Source: Cellulomonas fengjieae (lineage in GTDB: Bacteria; Actinomycetota; Actinomycetes; Actinomycetales; Cellulomonadaceae). Taken from it: a stretch of 64,000 bases of DNA. Shown here in pieces: positions 8,316 to 16,046 of this stretch. Numbering within the stretch: position 1 is the stretch's first letter; each line of letters begins with the position of its first letter. Location of the stretch: assembly GCF_018388465.1 (NCBI RefSeq), contig NZ_CP074404.1:2232001-2296000 (forward strand). Direction: 5' to 3'. The notes under the pieces were generated by a model. The model saw nothing but the letters and a program-made list of their open reading frames with translations, ran no database searches and was not told where the DNA came from. The position numbers and the translations under genes were made by a program.

Positions 8316-9506
8316 TCAACGTGACCAGGTTCTCGCGACGCGGGCGGAGCGGTCGGCGAGGGAACGCGCCGGATCGGCCAGGGCCGCGGCCACCTGCTCC
8401 GGGCTCTCACCGACCGCGTAGGCGGCGGTGATGCCCGCCGCCGACAGCTCACGGCGCCCGACCAGCACCTGCCCGGCGACGACCACGGTCGGGACGGCGT
8501 GGGCGAGCGCACGCTGCGCCACCTCCGAGGCCACCTTGCCGTGCAGCGACTGCCAGTCGAACCGACCCTCCCCGGTGACCACCACGTCGTGCCCGGCGAT
8601 GAGGGCGTCGAGCCCGACGGCGTCCGCCACCAGGACCGATCCGGGGACCAGCCGCGCACCGAGCAGCGCGAGGCCGAACCCCAGGCCCCCGGCCGCCCCG
8701 GCGCCCGGCGCCGCGGTGAGCCGCGAGACCGCCGACGTCGCGCGCGAGCCGGCCAGCAGGTCCGGGCGGACGGCGTCCCCGAGGGCAGCCGTGGCCACGT
8801 GCGCGAAGTGGCCGAGCGACCGCTCGAGGTCCTGCGCCTGCTCCGCGGTCGCGCCCTTCTGCGGGGCGAAACCGGCGCTGGCGCCCTGCAGCCCCAGCAG
8901 AGGGACGTCGACGTCCGTGGCGACGACCAGCTCCACGCCGCGCAGGTGGTCGCGCAGCGCGCGCAGGCCGACGAGGTCGTCCGGAGTGACGGCACCCAGC
9001 GCCCCGCCGCCGGCGTCGAGCACGTCCGCCGGTCCGGGCAGCCCCAGCGCACGCGCCAGGCCGACGAGCGCACCCGCACCAGCGTCGTTCGTCGCGGAGC
9101 CGCCGAGCCCGACCACCACGCGACGCACCCCTGCGCCGAGCGCGGCGGCGAGCAGCTCGCCCGCGCCGCGGCTGGTGGTCCGTGTCGGGTCGCGCAGCTC
9201 GGCCGGCACGAGCGCCAGACCGACGGCCTGCGCCGACTCGACGTAGGCGGTCCCCCCGACGAGCAGGACCACGGCCGGCACCGGGACGCCGACAGGCGAG
9301 GTCACAGTGACCGGGATCAGCTCGCCGCCCAGCGCCGCGTGCATCGTGGCGACGAAGCCCGGACCGCCGTCGGACAGCGGGCACGCGGTCACCTCGTCGT
9401 GCGGAGCCGTGGATCGCCACGCTCCGGCGATGGCCTGGGCGGCCTCGGCCGCCGTCAGGCTGGAGCCGAAGCTGTCGGGGGCTATGAGCACGCGCACGGC
9501 GTGCAT
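8316..9506 (-). CDS. Glycerate kinase (GlxK/GarK family)
   Basis: A 396-aa cytoplasmic kinase that phosphorylates glycerate using ATP. Family features are the N-terminal VLIAPDSFGSSLTAAEAAQAI, the CPLSDGGPGF motif, VVVGLGGSATNDAGAGAL in the nucleotide/substrate region, and VVVTGEGRFDWQSLHGK near the C-terminus. The ATG at 9506 is the first codon giving the usual start before RVLIAPDSF. The frame is open further upstream, but that would overlap the nadA promoter. In this family SDGGxGF is often SDGGEGT or similar, a small change. Confidence 0.9.
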   Translation of the reverse strand: MHAVRVLIAPDSFGSSLTAAEAAQAIAGAWRSTAPHDEVTACPLSDGGPGFVATMHAALGGELIPVTVTSPVGVPVPAVVLLVGGTAYVESAQAVGLALVPAELRDPTRTTSRGAGELLAAALGAGVRRVVVGLGGSATNDAGAGALVGLARALGLPGPADVLDAGGGALGAVTPDDLVGLRALRDHLRGVELVVATDVDVPLLGLQGASAGFAPQKGATAEQAQDLERSLGHFAHVATAALGDAVRPDLLAGSRATSAVSRLTAAPGAGAAGGLGFGLALLGARLVPGSVLVADAVGLDALIAGHDVVVTGEGRFDWQSLHGKVASEVAQRALAHAVPTVVVAGQVLVGRRELSAAGITAAYAVGESPEQVAAALADPARSLADRSARVARTWSR

Positions 9507-9561
9507 CGTGGCACGCTCGGGGGCCGCCGGCGCACGCCCGGGCGTGTGGAAGGATCGCCGC

Positions 9562-10752
9562 GTGAGCGCGATCACCTTCTCCGAGCCGGCGCCGTCGGCC
9601 CTCCTCCTGCTCGGCCGTGGCGTCGATCTGGCGTCGGAGCGCGGCGTCGAGTGCGTCGGCGACCTGCCCGCACCGAGCGACCCCGACCTGGTCGCCCGCG
9701 CCCGCGCCGCCCGCGCGGCCCTCGGCTCGCGAGCGTTCGTGCTCGGGCACCACTACCAGCGCGACGAGGTCATCGAGTTCGCCGATGTCACCGGCGACTC
9801 CTTCAAGCTCGCTCGCGAGGCGGCGGCGCGGCCCGACGCGGAGTTCATCCTGTTCTGCGGCGTGCACTTCATGGCGGAGTCCGCCGACATCCTGACGTCC
9901 GACCAGCAGCAGGTGATCCTCCCGGACCTCGCGGCGGGCTGCTCCATGGCGGACATGGCGGCCATCGACCAGGTCGAGGACGCGTGGGACGTGCTGGTGG
10001 ACGCCGGCCTGGCCGAGTCCACCGTCCCGGTGACCTACATGAACTCGGCGGCGTCCATCAAGGCGTTCACCGGCCGGCACGGCGGCACCATCTGCACGTC
10101 CTCCAACGCGCACGTCGCGCTGCGGTGGGCGTTCGACAAGGTGGGTGGCCTGGGCGCCACCGGCAAGGTCCTGTTCATGCCCGACCAGCACCTGGGGCGC
10201 AACACCGCCGTCCAGCAGCTCGGGCTGTCGCTGGACGACTGCGTCGTGTTCGACCCGCGCAAGCCCGGTGGCGGCCTGACCACCCAGCAGCTGCGCGACG
10301 CCCGCATGATCCTGTGGCGCGGGCACTGCTCGGTGCACGGCCGGTTCTCCGTCCGCAACGTGACCGACATGCGCGCGGCCGTGCCGGACGTCACGGTCAT
10401 CGTGCACCCCGAGTGCCAGCACGAGGTGGTGCTCGCCGCGGACCTCGTGGGCTCGACGGAGTACATCGTCAAGGCGCTCGACGCCGCTGCACCCGGCAGC
10501 TCGTGGGCCGTCGGCACCGAGCTCAACCTGGTCCGCCGACTCGCCGCCGCGCACCCGGACAAGAACATCCACTACCTCGACTCGACGGTCTGCTTCTGCT
10601 CGACCATGAACCGGATCGACCTCCCCCACCTGGTCTGGGCCATGGAGTCCCTGGTGGCGGGTCGGCCCGTGAACCGGATCGTGGTGGACCCGGACGACGC
10701 GCACTGGGCGCGGGTGGCCCTGGACCAGATGCTCGCGCTGCCGGGGTACTGA
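9562..10752 (+). CDS. nadA: Quinolinate synthase A
   Basis: A 4Fe-4S enzyme that condenses iminoaspartate with dihydroxyacetone phosphate to quinolinate in NAD synthesis. The 396-aa protein shows GHHYQRDEVIEFAD, the cluster cysteines in LFCGVHFMAE, TICTSSNA and STVCFCSTMNRI, and MPDQHLGRNTA. The GTG start at 9562 follows GGAAGGA at a good distance; longer frame extensions overlap the glycerate kinase gene. No nadB or nadC is adjacent. It is followed after one base by a DJ-1 family gene, probably in the same transcript. Confidence 0.95.
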   Translation: MSAITFSEPAPSALLLLGRGVDLASERGVECVGDLPAPSDPDLVARARAARAALGSRAFVLGHHYQRDEVIEFADVTGDSFKLAREAAARPDAEFILFCGVHFMAESADILTSDQQQVILPDLAAGCSMADMAAIDQVEDAWDVLVDAGLAESTVPVTYMNSAASIKAFTGRHGGTICTSSNAHVALRWAFDKVGGLGATGKVLFMPDQHLGRNTAVQQLGLSLDDCVVFDPRKPGGGLTTQQLRDARMILWRGHCSVHGRFSVRNVTDMRAAVPDVTVIVHPECQHEVVLAADLVGSTEYIVKALDAAAPGSSWAVGTELNLVRRLAAAHPDKNIHYLDSTVCFCSTMNRIDLPHLVWAMESLVAGRPVNRIVVDPDDAHWARVALDQMLALPGY

Positions 10753-10753
10753 C

Positions 10754-11353
10754 GTGGCCACGGGAAGGCCCCTGCGCGTCGGGATCTTCGTCTTCGACGA
10801 CGCCGAGGAGCTGGACGTCGTCGGCCCCTACGAGGTGCTTGCGTGGTGGGCGGCCCACTCGCCGCTGCGACCCGAGGTCGTGACGTTCTCGCCCGACGGC
10901 AACGGGGTCCGCTGCTCGAAGGGCCTGCGGCTCGTCCCCGACCTCGGCGGCGACGACGTCGGCCCCCTGCACGTGCTCGTGTACCCCGGCGGCAAGGGCA
11001 CGCGCACGCTGCTGCGCGATCCGGAGCACCTGGACTGGGTGCGGGCGATGCGCGCGTCGACACCGCTGATGACCAGCGTCTGTACGGGCGCGCTCGTGTA
11101 CGCCGCCGCGGGGCTCCTGGCCGGACGTCCGGCCACCACCCACTGGGGCTCGTTCGACGAGCTGGCCACGCTCGAGCCCACGGTGCTCGCCGACACCGAC
11201 GCGCGGTTCGTCGACGACGGCGACGTCATCACCTCGGCCGGCGTCTCCGCAGGGATCGACATGGCGCTGCACCTGGTGGCCCGGCTGGAGTCGGTCGACG
11301 CCGCCCGCACCGTCCGGCGCGGCATCCAGTACGACCCCGCGCCCCCGGTGTGA
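10754..11353 (+). CDS. DJ-1/PfpI family protein
   Basis: A 199-aa protein of the glutamine-amidotransferase-like DJ-1/PfpI superfamily. Visible features are VGIFVFDDAEELDVVGPYEVL at the N-terminus, the VLVYPGGKGT strand, the nucleophile elbow SVCTGALVYAAAGLL with the conserved Cys, and TTHWGSFDEL, which resembles the isonitrile-hydratase/AraC-regulator subgroup. No DNA-binding domain follows. The GTG start directly after the nadA stop suggests cotranscription. Substrate unknown. Confidence 0.85.
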   Translation: MATGRPLRVGIFVFDDAEELDVVGPYEVLAWWAAHSPLRPEVVTFSPDGNGVRCSKGLRLVPDLGGDDVGPLHVLVYPGGKGTRTLLRDPEHLDWVRAMRASTPLMTSVCTGALVYAAAGLLAGRPATTHWGSFDELATLEPTVLADTDARFVDDGDVITSAGVSAGIDMALHLVARLESVDAARTVRRGIQYDPAPPV

Positions 11354-11508
11354 CCGGCCCGCTGGAAGCCCCCGTGGTCCGGCACGCGCTGCCCCGTGCG
11401 CCCCGGCGACCTGGGTTTGAGCGGGCGATGGCGGCCGCACTCCCCCTCGTGGCCGAGATCCCCGGCTTCCGGGGCTTCCACGTCTTCCCTGAACCTACCC
11501 GCGGGTAA
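11350..11508 (+). CDS. Small ORF resembling the N-terminus of an antibiotic-biosynthesis monooxygenase domain
   Basis: A 52-aa frame starting with GTG that overlaps the DJ-1 gene stop by 4 nt. The segment FERAMAAALPLVAEIPGFRGFHVF resembles the first helix and strand of ABM-domain monooxygenases, but the protein stops before the rest of the ~95-aa domain. It may be a truncated remnant or a short coupled gene. No frameshifted continuation is seen, because the thioesterase gene starts 10 bases later. Confidence 0.4.
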   Translation: MTGPLEAPVVRHALPRAPRRPGFERAMAAALPLVAEIPGFRGFHVFPEPTRG

Positions 11509-11517
11509 CATCGCGGC

Positions 11518-12060
11518 GTGACCCGGATGATCCAGCTCGCGCTCGCCACCACCCGCCCGCGCCCGGCCGTCCCCGGGCGAGGGCTCTTCGACCCGTCGGT
11601 GACCCGGCTGCGGGTCCGCCTCGGCGACCTGGACTTCTACCGGCACGTCAACAACGGTGTCTACCTGCAGATGATGGACGTCGGGCGCAGCAACTACCTC
11701 GCCGACCTGGGCGCGTTCAGCCTGCTCAAGGAGCGCGGCTGGTACCCCGTCGTGGCGTCATCGACCATGTCGTACCGCCGGTCGCTCACGCTCGGACAGC
11801 GTTTCGAGATCACCACCCGCCTGCTCGGCTGGGACCCGCGGTGCGCGTACCTGGAGCAGACGTTCAGCCGCGGCGACGAGCACGTCGCCCGCGGGGTCGT
11901 CGCGGGGCGGTTCCTCGGCCGGGACGGTTCGCGCATCGCCGCGCCCGACGTCATCGGGCTGCTGGGGACGCACGACGGGCCGTCCCCCGAGCTGCCCGCC
12001 GACGTGCGCGCGTGGGCCGAGGCCGTCGGAGTCGCGCACCGGGACCAGCCCGCCGGTTGA
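11518..12060 (+). CDS. Acyl-CoA thioesterase, hotdog fold
   Basis: A 180-aa protein of the 4-hydroxybenzoyl-CoA-thioesterase-like hotdog family. RLGDLDFYRHVNNGVYLQMMD carries the conserved Asp/His-Asn region, and SYRRSLTLGQRFEITTRLLGWD matches the beta-sheet with the long helix. It probably hydrolyses an acyl-CoA thioester; the substrate is unknown. It starts at GTG 11518 and is the last gene of the nadA-to-thioesterase run on this strand. Confidence 0.85.
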   Translation: MTRMIQLALATTRPRPAVPGRGLFDPSVTRLRVRLGDLDFYRHVNNGVYLQMMDVGRSNYLADLGAFSLLKERGWYPVVASSTMSYRRSLTLGQRFEITTRLLGWDPRCAYLEQTFSRGDEHVARGVVAGRFLGRDGSRIAAPDVIGLLGTHDGPSPELPADVRAWAEAVGVAHRDQPAG

Positions 12061-12107
12061 CCGCCGCTGGTCGGGCACCATGGTCCGACCCGTGCCGCCG
12101 GCCGACC

Positions 12108-13493
12108 TCAGCCGGCCGCGAGCCGCTCCAGCAGCAGCACCTCGGCGAGCACGACCTTCTCCAGCTCCCCCAGGTGGACCGACTCGTTCGCGCCGTGCGC
12201 GCGACTGTCGGGGTCCTCCACGCCGGTCACCAGGATGGCGGCGTCCGGGTAGACCTCGAGCAGGTCGGCGATGAACGGGATGGAGCCGCCGACGCCGATG
12301 TCCACGGGATCGGTGCCCCACGACTGCGCGAACGCCCACCGCGCCGCCTGCATCGCGGGCGAGTCGGTCGGCGCCTGGAACGGCTTGCCCGTCTCGCCGT
12401 CGGTCACGGTCACCTTGGCACCGAACGGCGCGTGCTCGACCAGGTGCGTGCGCAGGGCGTCCATCGCGACGTCCGGGTCCTGGCCGGGTGCGATGCGGAC
12501 CGAGAGCTTGGCCGACGCCCGCGGCGCGATGGTGTTCGAGGCGCTGGCCACCCGCGGGGCGTCGAAGCCGATGACGCCGATCGCGGGGCGCGTCCAGAGC
12601 CGCGCGGTGATCGGTCCCGTGCCCGCCAGGCGGACCCCGTCGAGCACGCTCGCGTCGGCCCGGAACGCCGCCTCGTCGTAGTCCACCGACGGGTCCGGTG
12701 CGTGCACCAGCCCGGCGACCGCGACGTTGCCGTCGTCGTCGTGCAGCGTGGTGATGAGTCGGGCGAGCAGCGTCGGTGCGTCGAGCACCGCACCGCCGTA
12801 CATGCCCGAGTGGACCGCGTGCTCGAGCACCGCCACCTCGACGACGCAGTCCACCAGGCCGCGCAGCGACGTGGTCAGTCCGGGCGTGCCGACCGCCCAG
12901 TTGGAGGAGTCCGCCACCACGATGACGTCCGCCGCCAGCAGGTCGCGATAGGTGTGCAGGAACTCGGCGAACGTCGGGGACCCGATCTCCTCCTCGCCCT
13001 CGATGAACACCGTGACGCCGACCCCGAGCTCCTCGCCGAGAACGCGCAGCGCACCGACGTGCGCGATGACACCCGCCTTGTCGTCGGCTGCTCCGCGCCC
13101 GTAGAGGCGCCCGTCGCGCTCCGTCGGCTCGAAAGGCTCGGTGTCCCACTCCGCCTCGTCACCGGGCGGCTGGACGTCGTGGTGCGCGTACAGCAGGACG
13201 GTCGGAGCGCCCTCAGGAGCGGGACGGCGACCGACCACGGCGGGCGCGCCGGACGGTACGGAGAGCACCTGCACGTCGTCGATCCCCGCTCCGCGCAGCA
13301 GCGCGACCACGGCGTCCGCGCTGGCGGCGACGTGCCTCTGGTCGAACTCCGCGTTGGAGACGCTCGGGATGCGCACGAGGGCGTCGAGGTCGGCGCGCAG
13401 GGCGCCGAACGCGGCAGCGGTCCGCGCACGCAGCGCGTCCGTGCGGTCGCCGGGGAGGATGGACGAGTGCGGGGCGGCGTCGGTCACGGACAT
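12108..13493 (-). CDS. M20 family dipeptidase
   Basis: A 461-aa zinc peptidase of family M20 (dipeptidase/CPG2-like group). Metal-site motifs are visible: LLYAHHDVQPPG, GRGAADDKAG with the bridging Asp, EGEEEIGSP with the catalytic and ligand glutamates, and a C-terminal region with GGSIPF and the final ligand (AHGANESVHLGEL). A dimerisation domain lies between. The ATG at 13493 is chosen because further extension would run into the divergent DUF3043 promoter. Likely cytoplasmic; exact substrates unknown. Confidence 0.9.
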   Translation of the reverse strand: MSVTDAAPHSSILPGDRTDALRARTAAAFGALRADLDALVRIPSVSNAEFDQRHVAASADAVVALLRGAGIDDVQVLSVPSGAPAVVGRRPAPEGAPTVLLYAHHDVQPPGDEAEWDTEPFEPTERDGRLYGRGAADDKAGVIAHVGALRVLGEELGVGVTVFIEGEEEIGSPTFAEFLHTYRDLLAADVIVVADSSNWAVGTPGLTTSLRGLVDCVVEVAVLEHAVHSGMYGGAVLDAPTLLARLITTLHDDDGNVAVAGLVHAPDPSVDYDEAAFRADASVLDGVRLAGTGPITARLWTRPAIGVIGFDAPRVASASNTIAPRASAKLSVRIAPGQDPDVAMDALRTHLVEHAPFGAKVTVTDGETGKPFQAPTDSPAMQAARWAFAQSWGTDPVDIGVGGSIPFIADLLEVYPDAAILVTGVEDPDSRAHGANESVHLGELEKVVLAEVLLLERLAAG

Positions 13494-13519
13494 CCACGCT
13501 ACTCGACTACCCTGACGGG

Positions 13520-14104
13520 GTGTTCGGACGCAGCAACAACTCCCAGCCCGTGACTCCTGCACTGTCGGAGAGCACGCCGTCCCCGGCGGACCCGGGCAAG
13601 GGACGCCCGACGCCCAAGCGCAAGGTGGCCGAGGCCGCGAACAAGCGTCCGCTGGTGGCCCCCGCCACCAAGAAGGCCACCCGCGAGCGGGCCAAGGCGC
13701 AGCGTGACCTCGAGTACCGCGCGATGCAGACCGGCGACGAGCGCCACATGCCGGCCAAGGACCGCGGCCCGGTGCGCCGGTACGTCCGGGACTCGGTCGA
13801 CGCGCGCTGGAACCTCGGTGAGTTCTTCCTGCCCGTCGCGGCCGTCTTCCTCGTCATCCAGTTCGCGCTGGCGCAGAGCGGACTGGCGATCCTCGCGATC
13901 CTCGCGCTGTACGTCTACATCATCGCCGCGGTGATCGACGTCTGGCTCATGTGGCGCGGTCTGAAGAAGCGGGTGGCCGCCAAGTTCCCGGCCGACCAGA
14001 TCCCTGCGCGCGGTCTCGCGATGTACGCGGTCCTGCGCGCGTTCCAGATCCGACCGTCGCGCCTGCCGAAGCCCCAGGTCAAGCACGGGCAGCGCCCCGC
14101 CTGA
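13520..14104 (+). CDS. DUF3043 membrane protein
   Basis: A 194-aa actinobacterial protein of the DUF3043 family. The N-terminal ~75 residues are basic and Pro/Lys/Arg-rich, followed by RGPVRRYVRDSVDARWNLGEFFLPVA. Two membrane helices come next (about residues 110-150), then a basic C-terminal tail. Function unknown. It starts with GTG and is divergent from the M20 peptidase gene, with only 26 bp between the two start codons. Confidence 0.85.
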   Translation: MFGRSNNSQPVTPALSESTPSPADPGKGRPTPKRKVAEAANKRPLVAPATKKATRERAKAQRDLEYRAMQTGDERHMPAKDRGPVRRYVRDSVDARWNLGEFFLPVAAVFLVIQFALAQSGLAILAILALYVYIIAAVIDVWLMWRGLKKRVAAKFPADQIPARGLAMYAVLRAFQIRPSRLPKPQVKHGQRPA

Positions 14105-14125
14105 CGCAGCCTTAGGGTGGCGAGC

Positions 14126-15136
14126 ATGGTTTCCTACCGCTACCTCGGCCGCTCCGGCCTGAAGATCACCGAGATCACCTACGGCAACTGGCTCACGCAC
14201 GGCTCGCAGGTGGAGAACGACACCGCGAAGGCCTGCGTCCGCGCCGCGCTCGACGCCGGCATCACCTCGTTCGACACCGCGGACGTCTACGCCAACACCA
14301 AGGCCGAGACCGTCCTGGGCGAGGCGCTCAAGGGTGAGCGACGCCAGTCGCTGGAGATCTTCACCAAGGTGTACTGGCCCACCGGGCCCGGTGGCGCCAA
14401 CGACTCGGGCCTGTCCCGCAAGCACATCCTCGAGTCGATCGACGGCTCGCTGCAGCGACTGCAGACCGACTACGTCGACCTGTACCAGGCGCACCGGTAC
14501 GACCTGTCGACGCCGCTCGAGGAGACGATGCAGGCGTTCGCCGACGTCGTGCGCTCGGGGAAGGCGCTCTACATCGGAGTCAGCGAGTGGACGGCCGACC
14601 AGATCCGCGCCGGGCACGCCCTGGCCAAGGACCTGGGGATCCAGCTGATCTCCAACCAGCCGCAGTACTCCGCGCTGTGGCGGGTCATCGAGGGCGAGGT
14701 GGTCCCGGCCTCCGAGGAGCTCGGGCTGTCGCAGATCGTCTGGTCGCCGGTGGCGCAGGGCGTGCTCACCGGCAAGTACAAGCCGGGTCAGGCACCGCCC
14801 GCGGGGTCGCGCGCCACGGACGACAAGGGCGGCGCCCGGATGATCGGACGCTTCCTGGAGAAGCCCGACGTCCTGCAGCGGGTCCAGGACCTCACACCGG
14901 TCGCGGACGAGCTCGGCCTCTCGATGGCCCAGCTGGCCGTGGCGTGGGTGCTGCAGAACCAGAACGTGGCCGCCGCGATCATCGGTGCGTCCCGCCCGGA
15001 GCAGGTCACCGAGAACGTCAAGGCGTCGGGAGTGACCATCCCGGCCGAGCTCATGGCCCGGATTGACACCGTCCTGGGCGACGCCGTGGTCTCCGACCCG
15101 GCCGAGACCGCGAAGGGCGCCCCGGGGCCCCGCTGA
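14126..15136 (+). CDS. Aldo/keto reductase (KCNAB/YghZ type)
   Basis: A 336-aa NADPH-dependent (beta/alpha)8 oxidoreductase. YRYLGRSGLKITEIT at the N-terminus, the catalytic FDTADVYAN (Asp, Tyr), TKVYWP with the catalytic Lys, and YQAHRYD with the His are present, as are the cofactor-site GASRPEQVTENV and the loop LSRKHILESIDGSLQRLQTDYVDLYQ. The family resembles voltage-gated potassium-channel beta subunits; the physiological substrate is unknown. ATG 14126 is preceded by AGGGTGG. A hairpin follows the stop. Confidence 0.92.
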   Translation: MVSYRYLGRSGLKITEITYGNWLTHGSQVENDTAKACVRAALDAGITSFDTADVYANTKAETVLGEALKGERRQSLEIFTKVYWPTGPGGANDSGLSRKHILESIDGSLQRLQTDYVDLYQAHRYDLSTPLEETMQAFADVVRSGKALYIGVSEWTADQIRAGHALAKDLGIQLISNQPQYSALWRVIEGEVVPASEELGLSQIVWSPVAQGVLTGKYKPGQAPPAGSRATDDKGGARMIGRFLEKPDVLQRVQDLTPVADELGLSMAQLAVAWVLQNQNVAAAIIGASRPEQVTENVKASGVTIPAELMARIDTVLGDAVVSDPAETAKGAPGPR

Positions 15137-15142
15137 GCCGTG

Positions 15143-15174
15143 GTCCGGCCCGGGGCGCACGCTCCGGGCCGGAC
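15143..15174. terminator. Terminator between aldo/keto reductase and yczE
   Basis: An 11-bp perfect stem, GTCCGGCCCGG with CCGGGCCGGAC, encloses a 10-base loop that can pair further. It lies between two convergent genes. Confidence 0.65.
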
Positions 15175-15177
15175 ACG

Positions 15178-15846
15178 TCACACGGCGACGGGCTCGACGA
15201 CCTCGGCGGGCACCGTCAGCCACGTGAGGAACAGGTGCACCAGCGGACCGATCGCCAGCGCGTAGGCGAGCGTCGCGAGACCGACGGTGCCGCCCAGCAA
15301 CCACCCGACCGACACGACCGTGACCTCGATGGTCGTGCGCACCAGCCGCACCGAGCGGCCGGTCCGGTGGACGAGCCCGGTCATCAGGCCGTCCCGCGGT
15401 CCGGGGCCCAGCCGCGCGCCGACGTAGAGTCCCGTGGCCAGCCCGTTGAGCACGATGCCGGCGACCACGAGCGTGATGCGCACGCCCATCGCGTCGGGCA
15501 GGGCGGCGAGCAGCGCGAGGAACGGGTCCACCAGCGCGCTGATCACCACGACGTTCGCCACCGTGCCGATCCCGGGGCGCTGACGTAGCGGGATCCAGCA
15601 GGCCAGGACCACCAGCGAGACGAGCAGCGTGACCACGCCGAACGACAGGTCGGTCCGCCGGACGACGCCCTGCGTGAGCACGTCCCACGGCATGCTGCCC
15701 AGGCCGGCGTCGACGAGCATCGCGATCGAGGCCGCGTACAGGACGAGCCCGGCCAGCAACTGCACGGCCGCGCGTACGCCGGGCCGCCCGGGACGCGTCG
15801 ATGTCCGCACCGCGTGAGCGTACGTGGTCTCGGGCGCCGGACTCAT
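15178..15846 (-). CDS. yczE: YczE/YitT-like membrane protein
   Basis: A 222-aa integral membrane protein with about five hydrophobic helices, of the YczE/YyaS group. DAGLGSMPWDVLTQGV near residue 50 and GLYVGARLGPGPRDGLMTGL are the recognisable family motifs. Function is unknown; in many bacteria the gene is adjacent to a MocR regulator, as here. The ATG at 15846 overlaps the stop of a small upstream membrane ORF by 4 nt (ATGA). Confidence 0.85.
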   Translation of the reverse strand: MSPAPETTYAHAVRTSTRPGRPGVRAAVQLLAGLVLYAASIAMLVDAGLGSMPWDVLTQGVVRRTDLSFGVVTLLVSLVVLACWIPLRQRPGIGTVANVVVISALVDPFLALLAALPDAMGVRITLVVAGIVLNGLATGLYVGARLGPGPRDGLMTGLVHRTGRSVRLVRTTIEVTVVSVGWLLGGTVGLATLAYALAIGPLVHLFLTWLTVPAEVVEPVAV

Positions 15847-15983
15847 CTGGGCACCTCGAACCAGTCGTAGTGCGACGCCGGGGGTTGCCGGTGCCCCAGG
15901 CCGTCCCTGCGCACGGCCCACAGGAGCGCCGCGAGCAGGCTCACGAACGCAACCGCCAGCAGGACAGATATCCACATGCTCAT
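15843..15983 (-). CDS. Small single-TM protein coupled to yczE
   Basis: A 46-aa protein with one hydrophobic helix (ISVLLAVAFVSLLAALLWAV) followed by a basic stretch and a tail ending YDWFEVPR. The ATG at 15983 has AGGA nine bases upstream. The stop overlaps the yczE start (ATGA), so the two are probably co-translated. The frame extends further upstream to 16091, but that would cross the operator and the mocR start. Unrecognised; it may be a small subunit or an upstream translational regulator. Confidence 0.6.
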   Translation of the reverse strand: MSMWISVLLAVAFVSLLAALLWAVRRDGLGHRQPPASHYDWFEVPR

Positions 15984-16003
15984 GGCGAGCAATCCTGTGG
16001 CCC

Positions 16004-16044
16004 AAGTGGCCTTACCTTGAATAGCCACTTCTGCCATAGTGGCC
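16004..16044. promoter_or_regulatory. Probable MocR operator in the yczE/mocR divergent region
   Basis: Three copies of one half-site are seen: AGTGGCC at 16005-16011, GCCACT at 16024-16029 (inverted) and AGTGGCC at 16038-16044. The last two form GCCACT-N8-AGTGGC, and the outer two are direct repeats 33 bp apart. Mixed direct and inverted repeats are typical of MocR/GntR operators. The last copy ends two bases before the mocR ATG, which suggests autoregulation. Confidence 0.65.
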
Positions 16045-16046
16045 TC

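Noticed and set aside
8499..10883. 794-codon plus-strand frame over glycerate kinase and nadA
   Set aside because: Arg/Gly/Pro-rich product in the wrong frame relative to nadA and antisense to the kinase; a product of high GC3.
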